From Cohnella rhizoplanae (GTDB lineage Bacteria; Bacillota; Bacilli; Paenibacillales; Paenibacillaceae), in the NCBI RefSeq assembly GCF_948329515.1, contig NZ_CAOJCN010000006.1:124001-188000 (forward strand): a stretch of DNA of 64,000 nt, read 5' to 3'. The first letter of the stretch is position 1. Each line of letters begins with the position of its first letter. Positions 34,577 through 43,402 of this stretch are shown piece by piece. The position numbers and the translations under genes are program-made. Below the pieces are notes generated by a model, which did no database searches, was not told the origin of the DNA, and saw nothing but the letters and a program-made list of their open reading frames with translations.

Positions 34577-35368
34577 ATGGCGGCAGCGACGGCGGGCGAT
34601 CTCGATTTCGCGCAGTTCGTGAACAAGCTAAGGAGCAGGACGGGGATCGACCTGCTGCAATACAAAGAGGACCAGATGCGCAGAAGGCTCGCCACGTTCA
34701 GGGACCGGCGCGGCTACCGGACGTTCTGCGAACTGTACGAAGGCATGGTGCGGGACGCGGAGCTGTACGAGGAGTTCCTCGACCGCATGACGATCAACGT
34801 GTCGGAGTTCTACCGCAACGCCAGGCGATGGGAGGTTCTGGCGCAGAAGATCGTGCCCGAGCTGACCGCGACCCGGGGCAAGCTGCGCTGCTGGAGCGCG
34901 GCATGCTCGACAGGGGACGAGCCTTATACGCTATCGATCGTGCTGTCGGGCTTGCTGAGGCGCCACGAGTACGAGGTGCTCGCGACCGATATCGACAAAG
35001 GGGCGCTGGAACGTGCGCGGGAAGGCGTCTATGGCGCAGCTTCGGTGCGAGAGGTGCCCAAGCCGATACTCGACCGGCATTTCAAGGCGCGCGGCGATAC
35101 GTATGCCGTCTCCGAGGAGATCAAGCGCAGCGTCGCGTTCAAGCAGCACAATCTGCTGGCCGATCCGTACGAGAACGGCTTCGATCTCATCGTTTGCCGG
35201 AACGTGCTGATCTATTTTACCGACGAGGCCAAGGATAGCGTTTTCCGCAGCTTCTCGAAGTCCCTGAGCCAAGGCGGGTATCTGTTCATTGGGGGGACGG
35301 AGCAGGTATTCCAGCCGGACCGGTACGGACTCGAGACGGCGGACGCCTTCTTCTATCGCAAAACGTAA
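34577..35368 (+). CDS. cheR: CheR methyltransferase
   Basis: A 263-residue S-adenosylmethionine-dependent methyltransferase that methylates receptor glutamates. An N-terminal helical domain is followed by the catalytic domain with WSAACSTGDEPY (SAM-binding, with Asp where Glu is usual) and FDLIVCRNVLIYF. 17 bases after the second receptor. Confidence 0.94.
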   Translation: MAAATAGDLDFAQFVNKLRSRTGIDLLQYKEDQMRRRLATFRDRRGYRTFCELYEGMVRDAELYEEFLDRMTINVSEFYRNARRWEVLAQKIVPELTATRGKLRCWSAACSTGDEPYTLSIVLSGLLRRHEYEVLATDIDKGALERAREGVYGAASVREVPKPILDRHFKARGDTYAVSEEIKRSVAFKQHNLLADPYENGFDLIVCRNVLIYFTDEAKDSVFRSFSKSLSQGGYLFIGGTEQVFQPDRYGLETADAFFYRKT

Positions 35369-35396
35369 GGGGTAAACGAGGGGAGTGATCGAAGCG

Positions 35397-36479
35397 ATGA
35401 CCGCGATTCGGGTGTTGATCGTCGACGATTCGATCTTCATGCGCAATCTGATCAAACGGCTGCTCGAGGAGGATCCGGCGCTCTCCGTGCAGGGGACGGC
35501 CGCTAACGGGAACGAGGCGGTCGCGATGGCGGAGCGGCTGGAGCCGGACGTCATCACGATGGATGTCGAGATGCCCGGCATGAACGGCCTCGACGCGCTA
35601 TCCGCGATCATGCGGGCGCGTCCGGTCCCGATCGTCATGCTGAGCTCGCAGACGCAGGAGGGGGCGGCGGCCACCGTCGGCGCCTTGCAGCGAGGCGCCG
35701 TGGATTTTGTGGGCAAGCCGTCCGGCTCGACCTCCTTCGACCTGCACAAGGTCAAGGTGGAACTGATCCAGAAGGTGAAGGCCGCCGCGAAGGTGCCGCG
35801 GACCGCGTTGAAGCCGGCGGAGCAGCCGCCCACCGCCCACGCCGCAGCCAAGCGCTCCCTGCTGCCGCGGGCCGGCGGGAAGACGCCCGGGCCCAGGACG
35901 TTCGGCCACGTGGTCGCGATCGGCACTTCGACTGGGGGGCCGCGCGCGCTGGACGCCGTCCTGACCGCGCTGCCCGCGGGGTACCCGTACCCGGTGCTCG
36001 TCGTGCAGCATATGCCGCCCAGATTCACCAAGTCGCTCGCCGATCGGCTCGACACGATCTGCCAGGTGAACGTGTCCGAGGCGGTGGACGGCGAGTCCGT
36101 CCGCGGCGGCCGCGTCTACATTGCGCCGGGCGACCGGCATCTGACGGTGCTCGAGAAGGGCGGCGAGTACTTCGTCAAGCTCGCGGAGGACCCGCTGCGC
36201 AGCGGCCACCGTCCCTCCGTGGACGTGCTGTTCGAGTCCGTGGCCCGCTTGAGCAAGCTGAAGCGCCACTACGTGATCATGACGGGCATGGGCCAGGACG
36301 GTGCGCGAGGCATGCTGCTGGCCAAGGAGCTCGGCGCCGCCTCGACGATCGCAGAAGCGCAGGAGACGTGCGTCGTCTACGGTATGCCGCGGTCCGCGGT
36401 AGAGCTGGGCTGCGTGGAGCACGTCGTGCCGCTCGGCCGGATCGCCGCCAAGATTCTTCAGGTCACGGGCAGGGATTGA
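35397..36479 (+). CDS. cheB: CheB methylesterase
   Basis: A 360-residue response-regulator methylesterase: receiver domain (VLIVDDSIFMR, phosphoacceptor in TMDVEMPG), linker, and esterase domain with Ser in AIGTSTGGP, His in VVQHMPP and Asp in GMGQDGARG. It removes methyl groups from receptors and can deamidate them. ATG 35397 is preferred over GTG 35385, which touches the GAGGGGAG. Last gene of the operon. CheD and CheC are absent, so adaptation relies on CheR/CheB plus CheX. Confidence 0.94.
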   Translation: MTAIRVLIVDDSIFMRNLIKRLLEEDPALSVQGTAANGNEAVAMAERLEPDVITMDVEMPGMNGLDALSAIMRARPVPIVMLSSQTQEGAAATVGALQRGAVDFVGKPSGSTSFDLHKVKVELIQKVKAAAKVPRTALKPAEQPPTAHAAAKRSLLPRAGGKTPGPRTFGHVVAIGTSTGGPRALDAVLTALPAGYPYPVLVVQHMPPRFTKSLADRLDTICQVNVSEAVDGESVRGGRVYIAPGDRHLTVLEKGGEYFVKLAEDPLRSGHRPSVDVLFESVARLSKLKRHYVIMTGMGQDGARGMLLAKELGAASTIAEAQETCVVYGMPRSAVELGCVEHVVPLGRIAAKILQVTGRD

Positions 36480-36514
36480 CGCAGCCGGCCGGCACTCCAG
36501 CCGCCGCATCACGC

Positions 36515-36547
36515 AAAAAAGGAAGCCGTCAACGCCGGCTTCCTTTT
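36515..36547 (+). terminator. Bidirectional terminator between cheB and the GH20-like gene
   Basis: A-run plus GGAAGCCG (36515-36528) pairs with CGGCTTCC plus T-run (to 36547); works for both convergent genes. Confidence 0.92.
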
Positions 36548-36560
36548 TGCGCGATGCCGC

Positions 36561-38489
36561 TCAGAACGGATTCAGCACATGATAGAACACGTTCGGCGAA
36601 GCCATCCGGTAGTAGAAGCTGCTCCAGCCCACGCCCTTGTTGTTGAATCGGTTGGCGCTGCTGTATACCAGCCGTTCCTGCTCCAGCTCCTCGATCCGCG
36701 CCAGGCGGCCGTCCGCGTAGGCGATCAACCTCGTCGCGGCCGTATCCAGCCGGTTCGTTACGCCGCCGTAGCGGATGTCCAGCACCTCCCAGCCGAACGG
36801 CTTGAACATGCCGTGCCACTGGTCGCGGTGCGCGGCGCGCAGCGCTTGCACGGCTGCCGAGATCGCCGGCAGCTCTTGCTCCGCGATGTGCCGCAGCCGC
36901 GTCAGGTCTCCTGCATCATACGCCCGCTTGAGCGCGATGCCGATCTCGCTCTTCTGCTTCAGCACGGCGCACAGACGCTGAGGCACCTCGAACAGATTGT
37001 CCATCTCGGCCGCGGGATCGCGTCCGGCGGAGATGGCTTTTTCCAGCTCCGCGTAATGCGACGCCATCGGCAGACCCTCGATCTGCCGGTCGAATACCCC
37101 GAGCAGTACGTCCTGGTAGAGCAGAAACTTGGACGGGTTGCTCTGCTTCTCGTTATTGGGCTCCGAGCCGGGCGTCTCGTCGAGATAGCGCAGCCGCAGG
37201 AACGACTCCGCCTCGATGCCGGTCACGAACTTGGCGCGTTCCGCGACCTGCGACCATTCCGGGCTGCCCTCCGTGTAGGCGTGCTCCGCGTAGTATTGCA
37301 GGCCGAGCAGCGCGATGAACGGGTTGCTCTCGTTGCCGTCGTCTCCCCACATCGTCGCGTAGACCTCGCCGACGCCCTCTTGCTTGCATACGGTGAGCGC
37401 GCTGTCCGTCGCCCGGAGCGACAGGCCGTAGTTGACGCCGAACGTGTTGAAGATCCAGACCGCGCCGGCGAATACGAGATTGCAGCCGAGCGGACGATGC
37501 CGATCGATCAGCTGACGGTAATCGTCCTGCTCCGTGTGGGTATAATCCCAATACACCATGTCGACGTCCTTCGGGACGAGGCGGGCCATCTCCTCGGGGA
37601 TCCGGGTGTTTTTGTCGTAATAATCTTCGCCCCCCGCGGACGCGAGCTTGAGGAACATGTCGCTCCACATCATCGCCCTCAATCCTCTGCGGCGGGCGGC
37701 GTCCAGGACGCGCTCCAGATGGCCGGCCATAATCTCCAGGCGGCTCTTGTATCCGAAGCGATCCAGGTACTTGCCGCGTCCGACCTCCTCGGCCTCGTCC
37801 ATGCCGACATGCAGCTTCCGGCTGCGAAAAGGGGCCGTCGCCGCATCGATCATGCGCCCGACGAGCGCGTCTACCCGTTCGTCCTCCGCGAGCAGCGCGC
37901 CCTTCGTGTCCTTGTAGGCCTTGACCTGCTCCCACTTCAGGAACTCCTCGAGATGCGCGAGCGTCTGAATGCTTGGAAACGCCTCGATGCCGAACAAGTC
38001 CGCGTAGTCGTCGATCTCCCGCAGCTCCGCCTCGGAATAACGGCCCCGCATGTAGCCGAAGTAGGGCTCGCCCGCGATCTCGTACGTATCCTCCATGTAC
38101 AGCATGACCGCGTTCATTCCCATCAAAGCCATCATCCGCAGCATCCCGCGCCAGCTGTCGAGCGTCAGCACCGCGTTCCGCGACAGATCGAACATCGGTC
38201 CGACCGTCCGCAGCCGCTGGCGCTCCCCGATCCGGAATGGCGCGCCGGTCCGGCCATGCTGCGCGAGGAGCCCGAGTCCGCGGTAGAATTGATGCTTGCG
38301 CCCGTACCGGATGAGCCCGCGCGGCCCTTCCGGCCCGGCCTCGATCGTTACGGTCAGCTCGTCCTCGTCGGCGGAAGGCGCCACCAGCACGGGCATACCG
38401 TCTTCCGCCTCCAAGATGCCAAGCGCCGGCGCCAGCTCTCCAATCCCGGCCGACAGCTCCGTCCGTTCCCCTTCCCAGCGAATCTTCAA
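36561..38489 (-). CDS. GH20-like beta-N-acetylhexosaminidase
   Basis: A 642-residue cytoplasmic protein with an N-terminal GH20b-like domain, a TIM barrel and a long helical C-terminal region. The GH20 catalytic Asp-Glu pair is Asp231-Glu232 in HVGMDEAEE; tryptophans that line the GlcNAc pocket are likely in MMWSDM, YWDYTHT and TMWGDDGN. It should release terminal N-acetylhexosamine from glycans by substrate-assisted catalysis. TTG start at 38489 is supported by GGGCGGGATGG just upstream. Single gene. Whether the acceptor is chitin-, wall- or glycolipid-derived is unknown. Confidence 0.85.
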   Translation of the reverse strand: MKIRWEGERTELSAGIGELAPALGILEAEDGMPVLVAPSADEDELTVTIEAGPEGPRGLIRYGRKHQFYRGLGLLAQHGRTGAPFRIGERQRLRTVGPMFDLSRNAVLTLDSWRGMLRMMALMGMNAVMLYMEDTYEIAGEPYFGYMRGRYSEAELREIDDYADLFGIEAFPSIQTLAHLEEFLKWEQVKAYKDTKGALLAEDERVDALVGRMIDAATAPFRSRKLHVGMDEAEEVGRGKYLDRFGYKSRLEIMAGHLERVLDAARRRGLRAMMWSDMFLKLASAGGEDYYDKNTRIPEEMARLVPKDVDMVYWDYTHTEQDDYRQLIDRHRPLGCNLVFAGAVWIFNTFGVNYGLSLRATDSALTVCKQEGVGEVYATMWGDDGNESNPFIALLGLQYYAEHAYTEGSPEWSQVAERAKFVTGIEAESFLRLRYLDETPGSEPNNEKQSNPSKFLLYQDVLLGVFDRQIEGLPMASHYAELEKAISAGRDPAAEMDNLFEVPQRLCAVLKQKSEIGIALKRAYDAGDLTRLRHIAEQELPAISAAVQALRAAHRDQWHGMFKPFGWEVLDIRYGGVTNRLDTAATRLIAYADGRLARIEELEQERLVYSSANRFNNKGVGWSSFYYRMASPNVFYHVLNPF

Positions 38490-38786
38490 CTTACCATCCC
38501 GCCCGTCTATCCCGGATTAACTTGCTTGGGTCATTATACGGCCGCGCGGTTCGACGCCGGGAGGGACACCTTTCGGGAAATTGGGGTGGGGATTCATTGG
38601 TTTTGGCCTCTTAAATGATTGTTTAGCATTTGTTTAGCGAAACGTACTAACATTACGAACCGGAAAGATCGAAATATAAGGAATGGTGTCGAAATAGGCA
38701 TGCAATCCGATGGACAGCATTACCAATGAGAAATATTTCATCCCGTTGTAATATGTAGAAAATGGCGAATGGGGAAGGGAACATAC

Positions 38787-40802
38787 GTGAAAAACTCGCC
38801 TATCATCTCTCAGCATGCGTTGTCGGCCAATCGGAAACAGCATTCTAGCAAAGCATCTACGGCCGCGATGGACCTCGAGCGAACCAAGATGCGCCGCATT
38901 ATGGAATCCGTCGGCGTAGCGATGTGTTCGTACGAGGCTGAGACGGGGCGCTGCGATTATTTGTCCGAGTCGGTCCTCTCGATTACAGGATATGCGCGAG
39001 AACAGCTGCATGACATGCGCGAATGGAGCCGCATCGTTCATCCCGACGATTATCGCCTGTTTCTGGAATTGGAAAGCAAACTCCCGACGGTTAGGGAAGC
39101 TGAACTGGACTGCCGTATTCTGCGAGCGGACGGGGAGCAGCGGTGGCTGCGCGTTCGCGTATCCTTCTCGCCCGACGCGACGGGGCGCCTGTTCATCCAT
39201 GCGATATTCCACGATGCGACCGCGGAGCATCAGGCGGCTCCCGCATTGCCGCTGACGGCCGGCGCCCGGGTAGATGCCGAGATGGCCGCGGCGTTCGCCG
39301 GCGAGAAAATGAATCTTCGCCTGGTCGAGGAGAGCCCGGATGCGATTATCCTGCACCATGATTTCCGGATCGCGTACGCGAACCCGGCGGCGAAGGCGCT
39401 GTTCGGGTCGGACGAAGAGCTGACGGCGTTCCGGATCTTCGGGATGATCCATCCCGACAATCTTGATCTCGTGTTGGCGCACTTGTCCAAGGTATACCGC
39501 GAATCCCTCACGACCCCGCCGGTCGAGCAGCGAATCATACGGAGGGACGGATCCTTCGTCGAGGTGGAGGTCATCTCGGGACCGGTGCGGTACAACGGGG
39601 AGACCGCGGCCATCTCCGTCCTGCGCGACATCACCGAGCGCAAGCAGGCGGAGTATCGGAGACGCGAGGCGGAACGTCTCGTACGGGAGAACGGAGAGTT
39701 ATACGTTCGCCTGCAAAGCAGTCTGGACAGCTTCTCGAGCGCTCTGTTCGGCATGGTCAAATTGACCGAGATGGAGGAGCGGCTCATCGCGGTCGTGCGC
39801 GAGGTGCTGCTGACCGAGGACGTCTGCCTGCTGGAAGTCCGAAGCAACCGAGCTGCGTCTCTGCGCGCTGGCGGTCGGATACCGGGCTGGCTGCCGGCGT
39901 CGGTGCGCGAACGGAGCGCGGAGATGCCGCTGTGCCGCGTCGTCGACATGACCGAGGGCTATCTCGTCCGGCTCGGAGACATCCGCAGATCGGCCTACGT
40001 GCTATGCGTAGGGGATCGGCCCGCCGGGATGCGGCTGGAGCAGGTAAGGATCTGGCTCGAGACGATCTGCCGCTATGTCAGCGTGCTCTATGACAACTTC
40101 CTGGTGATCGAAGACCTCACCCGGGAGGTAGAGTCCGCAACGGCGCCGTCCGCCGTGCCGTCCAAGCTTCTCCGTCTGCTGTTCAAGTTGAACGAGCACG
40201 AGCGGCAGCGGTTCGCGCAGGATCTGCACGACTCGGCGCTGCAAGAGCAGATCGTCTGGTACCGCAAGGCGGAGCAGATGCTCGCGGAATCGACGCTGGA
40301 CCCGGATACGCGAGCCAAGCTTCAGGCCATCGCGGAGGGGCTGCTGGACGTCATGTACCAGATTCGGATGACTTGCATCGACCTGCGCCCGCCCATGCTG
40401 AAGGAGAGCGGACTGGCGGCCTCGCTCGCGTCGCTGTTCGAGCTGACGCAGCTTCGCGCCGATTATGCGATCGACTATCAGCTGGGCGATACCGGGCACG
40501 CGTTATGCGAGGATCAGATGCTCGGCATTTACCGCGTGGTACAGGAGCTGCTCGCGAACGCATCCAAGCATTCCCGGGCGACCCGGGTGAAGATCTCGCT
40601 CTCCGCGACGGCAGGCTTGATTCATTTGCTATACGAGGACAACGGCGTGGGAATGGACGTCGGGAAGGCGCAGAGCGCATTCGCGAGCATGGGCGTATAT
40701 GGCATGAGAGAGCGCGTCCACAGCATGAGCGGACAGATCGTGTTCTGCTCGGCCCCGAACGACGGGCTCGCCATCAGCATCCGCATACCGTCCGCAGGAT
40801 AA
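38787..40802 (+). CDS. Soluble PAS-PAS histidine kinase, ComP-like core
   Basis: Sensor kinase of about 671 residues with no transmembrane helix. It has a first PAS/PAC (about 25-150), a second PAS with PAC (about 175-285, ending DITERKQAEYR), a GAF-like region (about 310-440) and a HisKA_3/HATPase core. The phosphoacceptor is His481 in DLHDSALQEQ, very like ComP, and the ATP lid has DNGVGMD. GTG 38787 is preferred because GGGGAAGGG ends 7 bases before it; ATG 38769 lacks a site. It pairs with the ComA-like regulator 27 bases downstream. The signal is probably cytoplasmic (redox, ligand or light); unlike ComP there is no peptide-sensing membrane domain. Confidence 0.88.
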   Translation: MKNSPIISQHALSANRKQHSSKASTAAMDLERTKMRRIMESVGVAMCSYEAETGRCDYLSESVLSITGYAREQLHDMREWSRIVHPDDYRLFLELESKLPTVREAELDCRILRADGEQRWLRVRVSFSPDATGRLFIHAIFHDATAEHQAAPALPLTAGARVDAEMAAAFAGEKMNLRLVEESPDAIILHHDFRIAYANPAAKALFGSDEELTAFRIFGMIHPDNLDLVLAHLSKVYRESLTTPPVEQRIIRRDGSFVEVEVISGPVRYNGETAAISVLRDITERKQAEYRRREAERLVRENGELYVRLQSSLDSFSSALFGMVKLTEMEERLIAVVREVLLTEDVCLLEVRSNRAASLRAGGRIPGWLPASVRERSAEMPLCRVVDMTEGYLVRLGDIRRSAYVLCVGDRPAGMRLEQVRIWLETICRYVSVLYDNFLVIEDLTREVESATAPSAVPSKLLRLLFKLNEHERQRFAQDLHDSALQEQIVWYRKAEQMLAESTLDPDTRAKLQAIAEGLLDVMYQIRMTCIDLRPPMLKESGLAASLASLFELTQLRADYAIDYQLGDTGHALCEDQMLGIYRVVQELLANASKHSRATRVKISLSATAGLIHLLYEDNGVGMDVGKAQSAFASMGVYGMRERVHSMSGQIVFCSAPNDGLAISIRIPSAG

Positions 40803-40829
40803 CGGGACCGCGGCGAGAGGGGATTAACG

Positions 40830-41537
40830 ATGATAGAAGTATTGTTGGTAGACGATCATCCCTCGGTGATGGAGGGCACGAAGCTGCTGCTCGAGCAGGA
40901 GGGGGACATCAGCGTCCGCTTAGCGGGCACGGCCGCCGCGGCGACGGAGCTGGCGGGACGGCAGCGGTTCGACGTGATGCTCGTGGACCTGCAGATGCCC
41001 GACATCAACGGGCTGGAGCTGTCGAAGCGGATCCTCGGCATCCGGCCGGAAGCGACGATCCTGATCTATACCGGATTCGACTTCGGGAATCACTTCAACC
41101 TGATGGTCGAGTCGGGCCTCGCCGGCTTCCTGCCCAAGACGGTGAACCGGGAGCAGCTCGTCACGGCGGTCCGGTGCGCGGCGCGCGGCGAGGCGGTCCT
41201 GCCGCTCGAGCTGCTCAAGCAGCTCAGGCGACCGGGCGCGCCCAAGCAAGAGCAGGGGCCGGATCATGCCAGCTCGGCCGTCACCGAGAGAGACCGGCAG
41301 ATCCTGGCCGAGATCGCCCGGGGCAAGAGCAACAAAGAAATCGCCCAGTCGCTCCTGATCAGCCAGCGGTCGCTCGAATATGCGCTCACGGATCTTTTCC
41401 AGAAGCTCAAGGTCAAGTCGCGCGTCGAGGCGGTCATGAAGGCCGGACAGCTCGGCATCGTGGAGGATGCGGGCAGCGCGGACCTCCTCCATTCCCATTC
41501 GCCCGCGGACCGGCACTCCGGCCTTGATGCCATTTGA
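40830..41537 (+). CDS. ComA-like LuxR-family response regulator
   Basis: A 235-residue response regulator: receiver with Asp53 (LVDLQMPD) and a LuxR-type helix-turn-helix (TERDRQILAEIARGKSNKEIAQSLL). Similarity to ComA is unusually specific: DDHPSVMEGTK, NGLELSKRIL, IYTGFDF and QRSLEYALTDLFQKL all mirror ComA segments. Partner of the upstream kinase. No ComX or ComQ gene is nearby, so the input differs from the Bacillus quorum-sensing pathway. Confidence 0.9.
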   Translation: MIEVLLVDDHPSVMEGTKLLLEQEGDISVRLAGTAAAATELAGRQRFDVMLVDLQMPDINGLELSKRILGIRPEATILIYTGFDFGNHFNLMVESGLAGFLPKTVNREQLVTAVRCAARGEAVLPLELLKQLRRPGAPKQEQGPDHASSAVTERDRQILAEIARGKSNKEIAQSLLISQRSLEYALTDLFQKLKVKSRVEAVMKAGQLGIVEDAGSADLLHSHSPADRHSGLDAI

Positions 41538-41589
41538 ATCATGCATGCCCAATTCCCCTCTTGCCAAAGCGGGGAATTCATTGTATATT

Positions 41590-41622
41590 TATCTTAAATT
41601 AAAGATATATTAATTTGAGATA
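41590..41622. promoter_or_regulatory. MhqR-like operator upstream of the dioxygenase gene
   Basis: TATCTTAAATTAA (41590-41602) and TTAATTTGAGATA (41610-41622) form an inverted repeat matching at 12 of 13 positions; the left half also forms TATCTT-N6-AAGATA on its own. The TATCT...AGATA ends agree with the MarR-family MhqR operators that control mhq genes in Bacillus. Confidence 0.6.
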
Positions 41623-41656
41623 ATAAATCGCTGCAGAAGCGAAGGAGAAGATATCG

Positions 41657-42607
41657 ATGACGCAGAGAACGGCAGGCATCCACCACATTACCGCATTCGT
41701 CCGGAGCGCGCAGGACAACGTCGATTTTTACGCCGGCGTACTCGGGCTCAGGCTCGTGAAGAAGACGGTCAATTTCGACGCGCCAGAGGTCTATCACCTG
41801 TACTTCGGCAATGAGGGCGGGAGTCCCGGGACGGCGATTACGTTTTTCCCGTTCGAGCACGGACGCAAGGGGCTGATCGGCGGCGGGCAGGTCGGGTGGT
41901 CGACGTTCGCGGTGCCGGCCGGCGCGCTTCCCTTCTGGGAGGAGCGGCTGACGAAGCTCGGCATCGCCTATGAGCTGAAGACGCGATTCGGGGAGACCTT
42001 CCTGCGCTTCCGCGACAGGGACGAGCTGCAGCTCGAGCTGGTCGAGCGCGAGCAGGGCGAGCCGAGCAAGTGGGCGTTCGGCGGGGTGCCGGCGGACAAG
42101 GCGATCAAGGGCATCGGAGGCGCGGTCCTGTACAGCCTCGCGCCGTCGGAGACGATGAAGACGCTTGAGGGGCTGCTCGGCTTCGAGCGAGTGGGCACGG
42201 AGGACGGACTGGTACGGTACCGCTCTTACGGCGATCTCGGGAATATCGTCGAGGTGCGGGAGGAGGCCGTGGAAGCCGGGCACGGCGGCGCCGGCACGGT
42301 TCACCACATCGCATGGCGGGCCAAGAACGACGAGGATCACCGCGTCTGGCGCGAGCGCGCGATCGTGCACGGCCTCCAGCCGACGCCCTTTACGGACCGG
42401 CAGTACTTTAACGCGATCTATTTCCGCGAGGCGGGCGGCATTCTGTTCGAGATCGCGACGGATCCGCCGGGCTTCGCCCGCGACGAGCCGGCGGAGGCGC
42501 TCGGCGAGCGCTTGATGCTGCCCGAGTGGTTCGAACCGAAGCGCGCGGAGATCGAGCGCGGACTGCCGCCGATCGAGGTTCGCGTGCTGGACGCCGACCG
42601 GGCATAA
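41657..42607 (+). CDS. mhqO: MhqO-type ring-cleaving dioxygenase
   Basis: A 316-residue vicinal-oxygen-chelate (glyoxalase/extradiol dioxygenase) protein with two tandem modules. Metal-ligand candidates are His in GIHHITAF (9-10), His in TVHHIAWR and Glu in LFEIATD. MhqA/MhqO proteins protect Bacillus against quinones and hydroquinones by opening the ring or conjugate. ATG follows GAAGGAGAAG. Operon with a flavin reductase and an MhqR-like operator, which together support the assignment. Confidence 0.87.
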   Translation: MTQRTAGIHHITAFVRSAQDNVDFYAGVLGLRLVKKTVNFDAPEVYHLYFGNEGGSPGTAITFFPFEHGRKGLIGGGQVGWSTFAVPAGALPFWEERLTKLGIAYELKTRFGETFLRFRDRDELQLELVEREQGEPSKWAFGGVPADKAIKGIGGAVLYSLAPSETMKTLEGLLGFERVGTEDGLVRYRSYGDLGNIVEVREEAVEAGHGGAGTVHHIAWRAKNDEDHRVWRERAIVHGLQPTPFTDRQYFNAIYFREAGGILFEIATDPPGFARDEPAEALGERLMLPEWFEPKRAEIERGLPPIEVRVLDADRA

Positions 42608-42722
42608 TGAGTGGGGAAGCCTGGCGGGCAGCGCGACCGGACGTAGTGAGTGGGAAAGACAGGCAGGCCGCGGACCGGACATCGTGAGTGGGAAAGCCAG
42701 GCAGGCCGCGCGACCGCGGCCT
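42608..42722 (+). repeat. Three direct repeats of 38-39 bp between operon genes
   Basis: Three units begin at TGAGTGGG: 42608, 42647 and 42685. Each reads roughly TGAGTGGGAAAGCCAGGCAG then a GC-rich tail ending GACCGGACG. The first unit starts at the mhqO stop codon and the third ends just before the ribosome binding site of the next gene. Confidence 0.85.
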
Positions 42723-42744
42723 TAACCGAAAGGGGAGAGTAAAC

Positions 42745-43356
42745 ATGATCTCGATAGATCCGGCAGGCCAGACGGAACGGGACAACTACAAGCTCATGAT
42801 CGGCAGCATCGTGCCGCGCCCGATCGCGCTGATGACGACGCTGTCGGCGGACGGGGTCGTGAATGCCGCGCCGTTCAGCTACTTCAACATCGTGACGGCC
42901 AATCCGCCGATGATCTCGGTATCGGTTCAGCGCAAGGGCGGGCAGCGGAAGGACAGCGCGCGCAACGCGGTGGCGGCGGGCAGCTTCGTCGTCCATATCA
43001 CGGACGAGTCTAACGTGGGCGCGGCGAACCTCGCGGCGGCGAACCTGCCGCCGGAAGAGAGCGAGCTCGCGTACGCCGGATTCACGGCGGTGCCGAGCAG
43101 CGCGGTGCCGGTGCCGGGCCTCGCGGAGGCCAAGATCCGGATGGAGTGCGTGCTCGAGCACGCCTACCCGCTGGGCGGAACGGCGGAGGCGCCGGCGTGC
43201 GACCTGCTCATCGGGCGCGTCGTCCGCTTCCACGTCGCCGACGAGCTGCTGAGCGACGGCCGGATCGACGCGCGGCTGCTGGCGCCGGTGAGCCGGCTCG
43301 CGGGCAATGCCTATGGCAAGCTGGGCGAGATGTTCTCTCTCGAGCGGCCGGAATGA
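42745..43356 (+). CDS. Flavin reductase-like FMN-binding protein
   Basis: A 203-residue split-barrel flavin reductase family protein (GSIVPRPIALMTTLSADGVVNAAPFSYFN is the FMN-binding signature). Such proteins reduce FMN for a partner oxygenase or act on quinones. ATG 42745 follows AAAGGGGAG; an earlier in-frame GTG lies in the repeat block and is rejected. Probably cotranscribed with mhqO under the MhqR-like operator. Confidence 0.88.
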   Translation: MISIDPAGQTERDNYKLMIGSIVPRPIALMTTLSADGVVNAAPFSYFNIVTANPPMISVSVQRKGGQRKDSARNAVAAGSFVVHITDESNVGAANLAAANLPPEESELAYAGFTAVPSSAVPVPGLAEAKIRMECVLEHAYPLGGTAEAPACDLLIGRVVRFHVADELLSDGRIDARLLAPVSRLAGNAYGKLGEMFSLERPE

Positions 43357-43402
43357 TGCGAGGCGCGGCGGGCTAGGCCGGCGAGGCGTCGTGCTTCGTA
43401 TC

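Noticed and set aside
36579..38618. A 679-residue plus-strand frame
   Set aside because: Antisense of the GH20-like gene, whose catalytic motif and start are clear.
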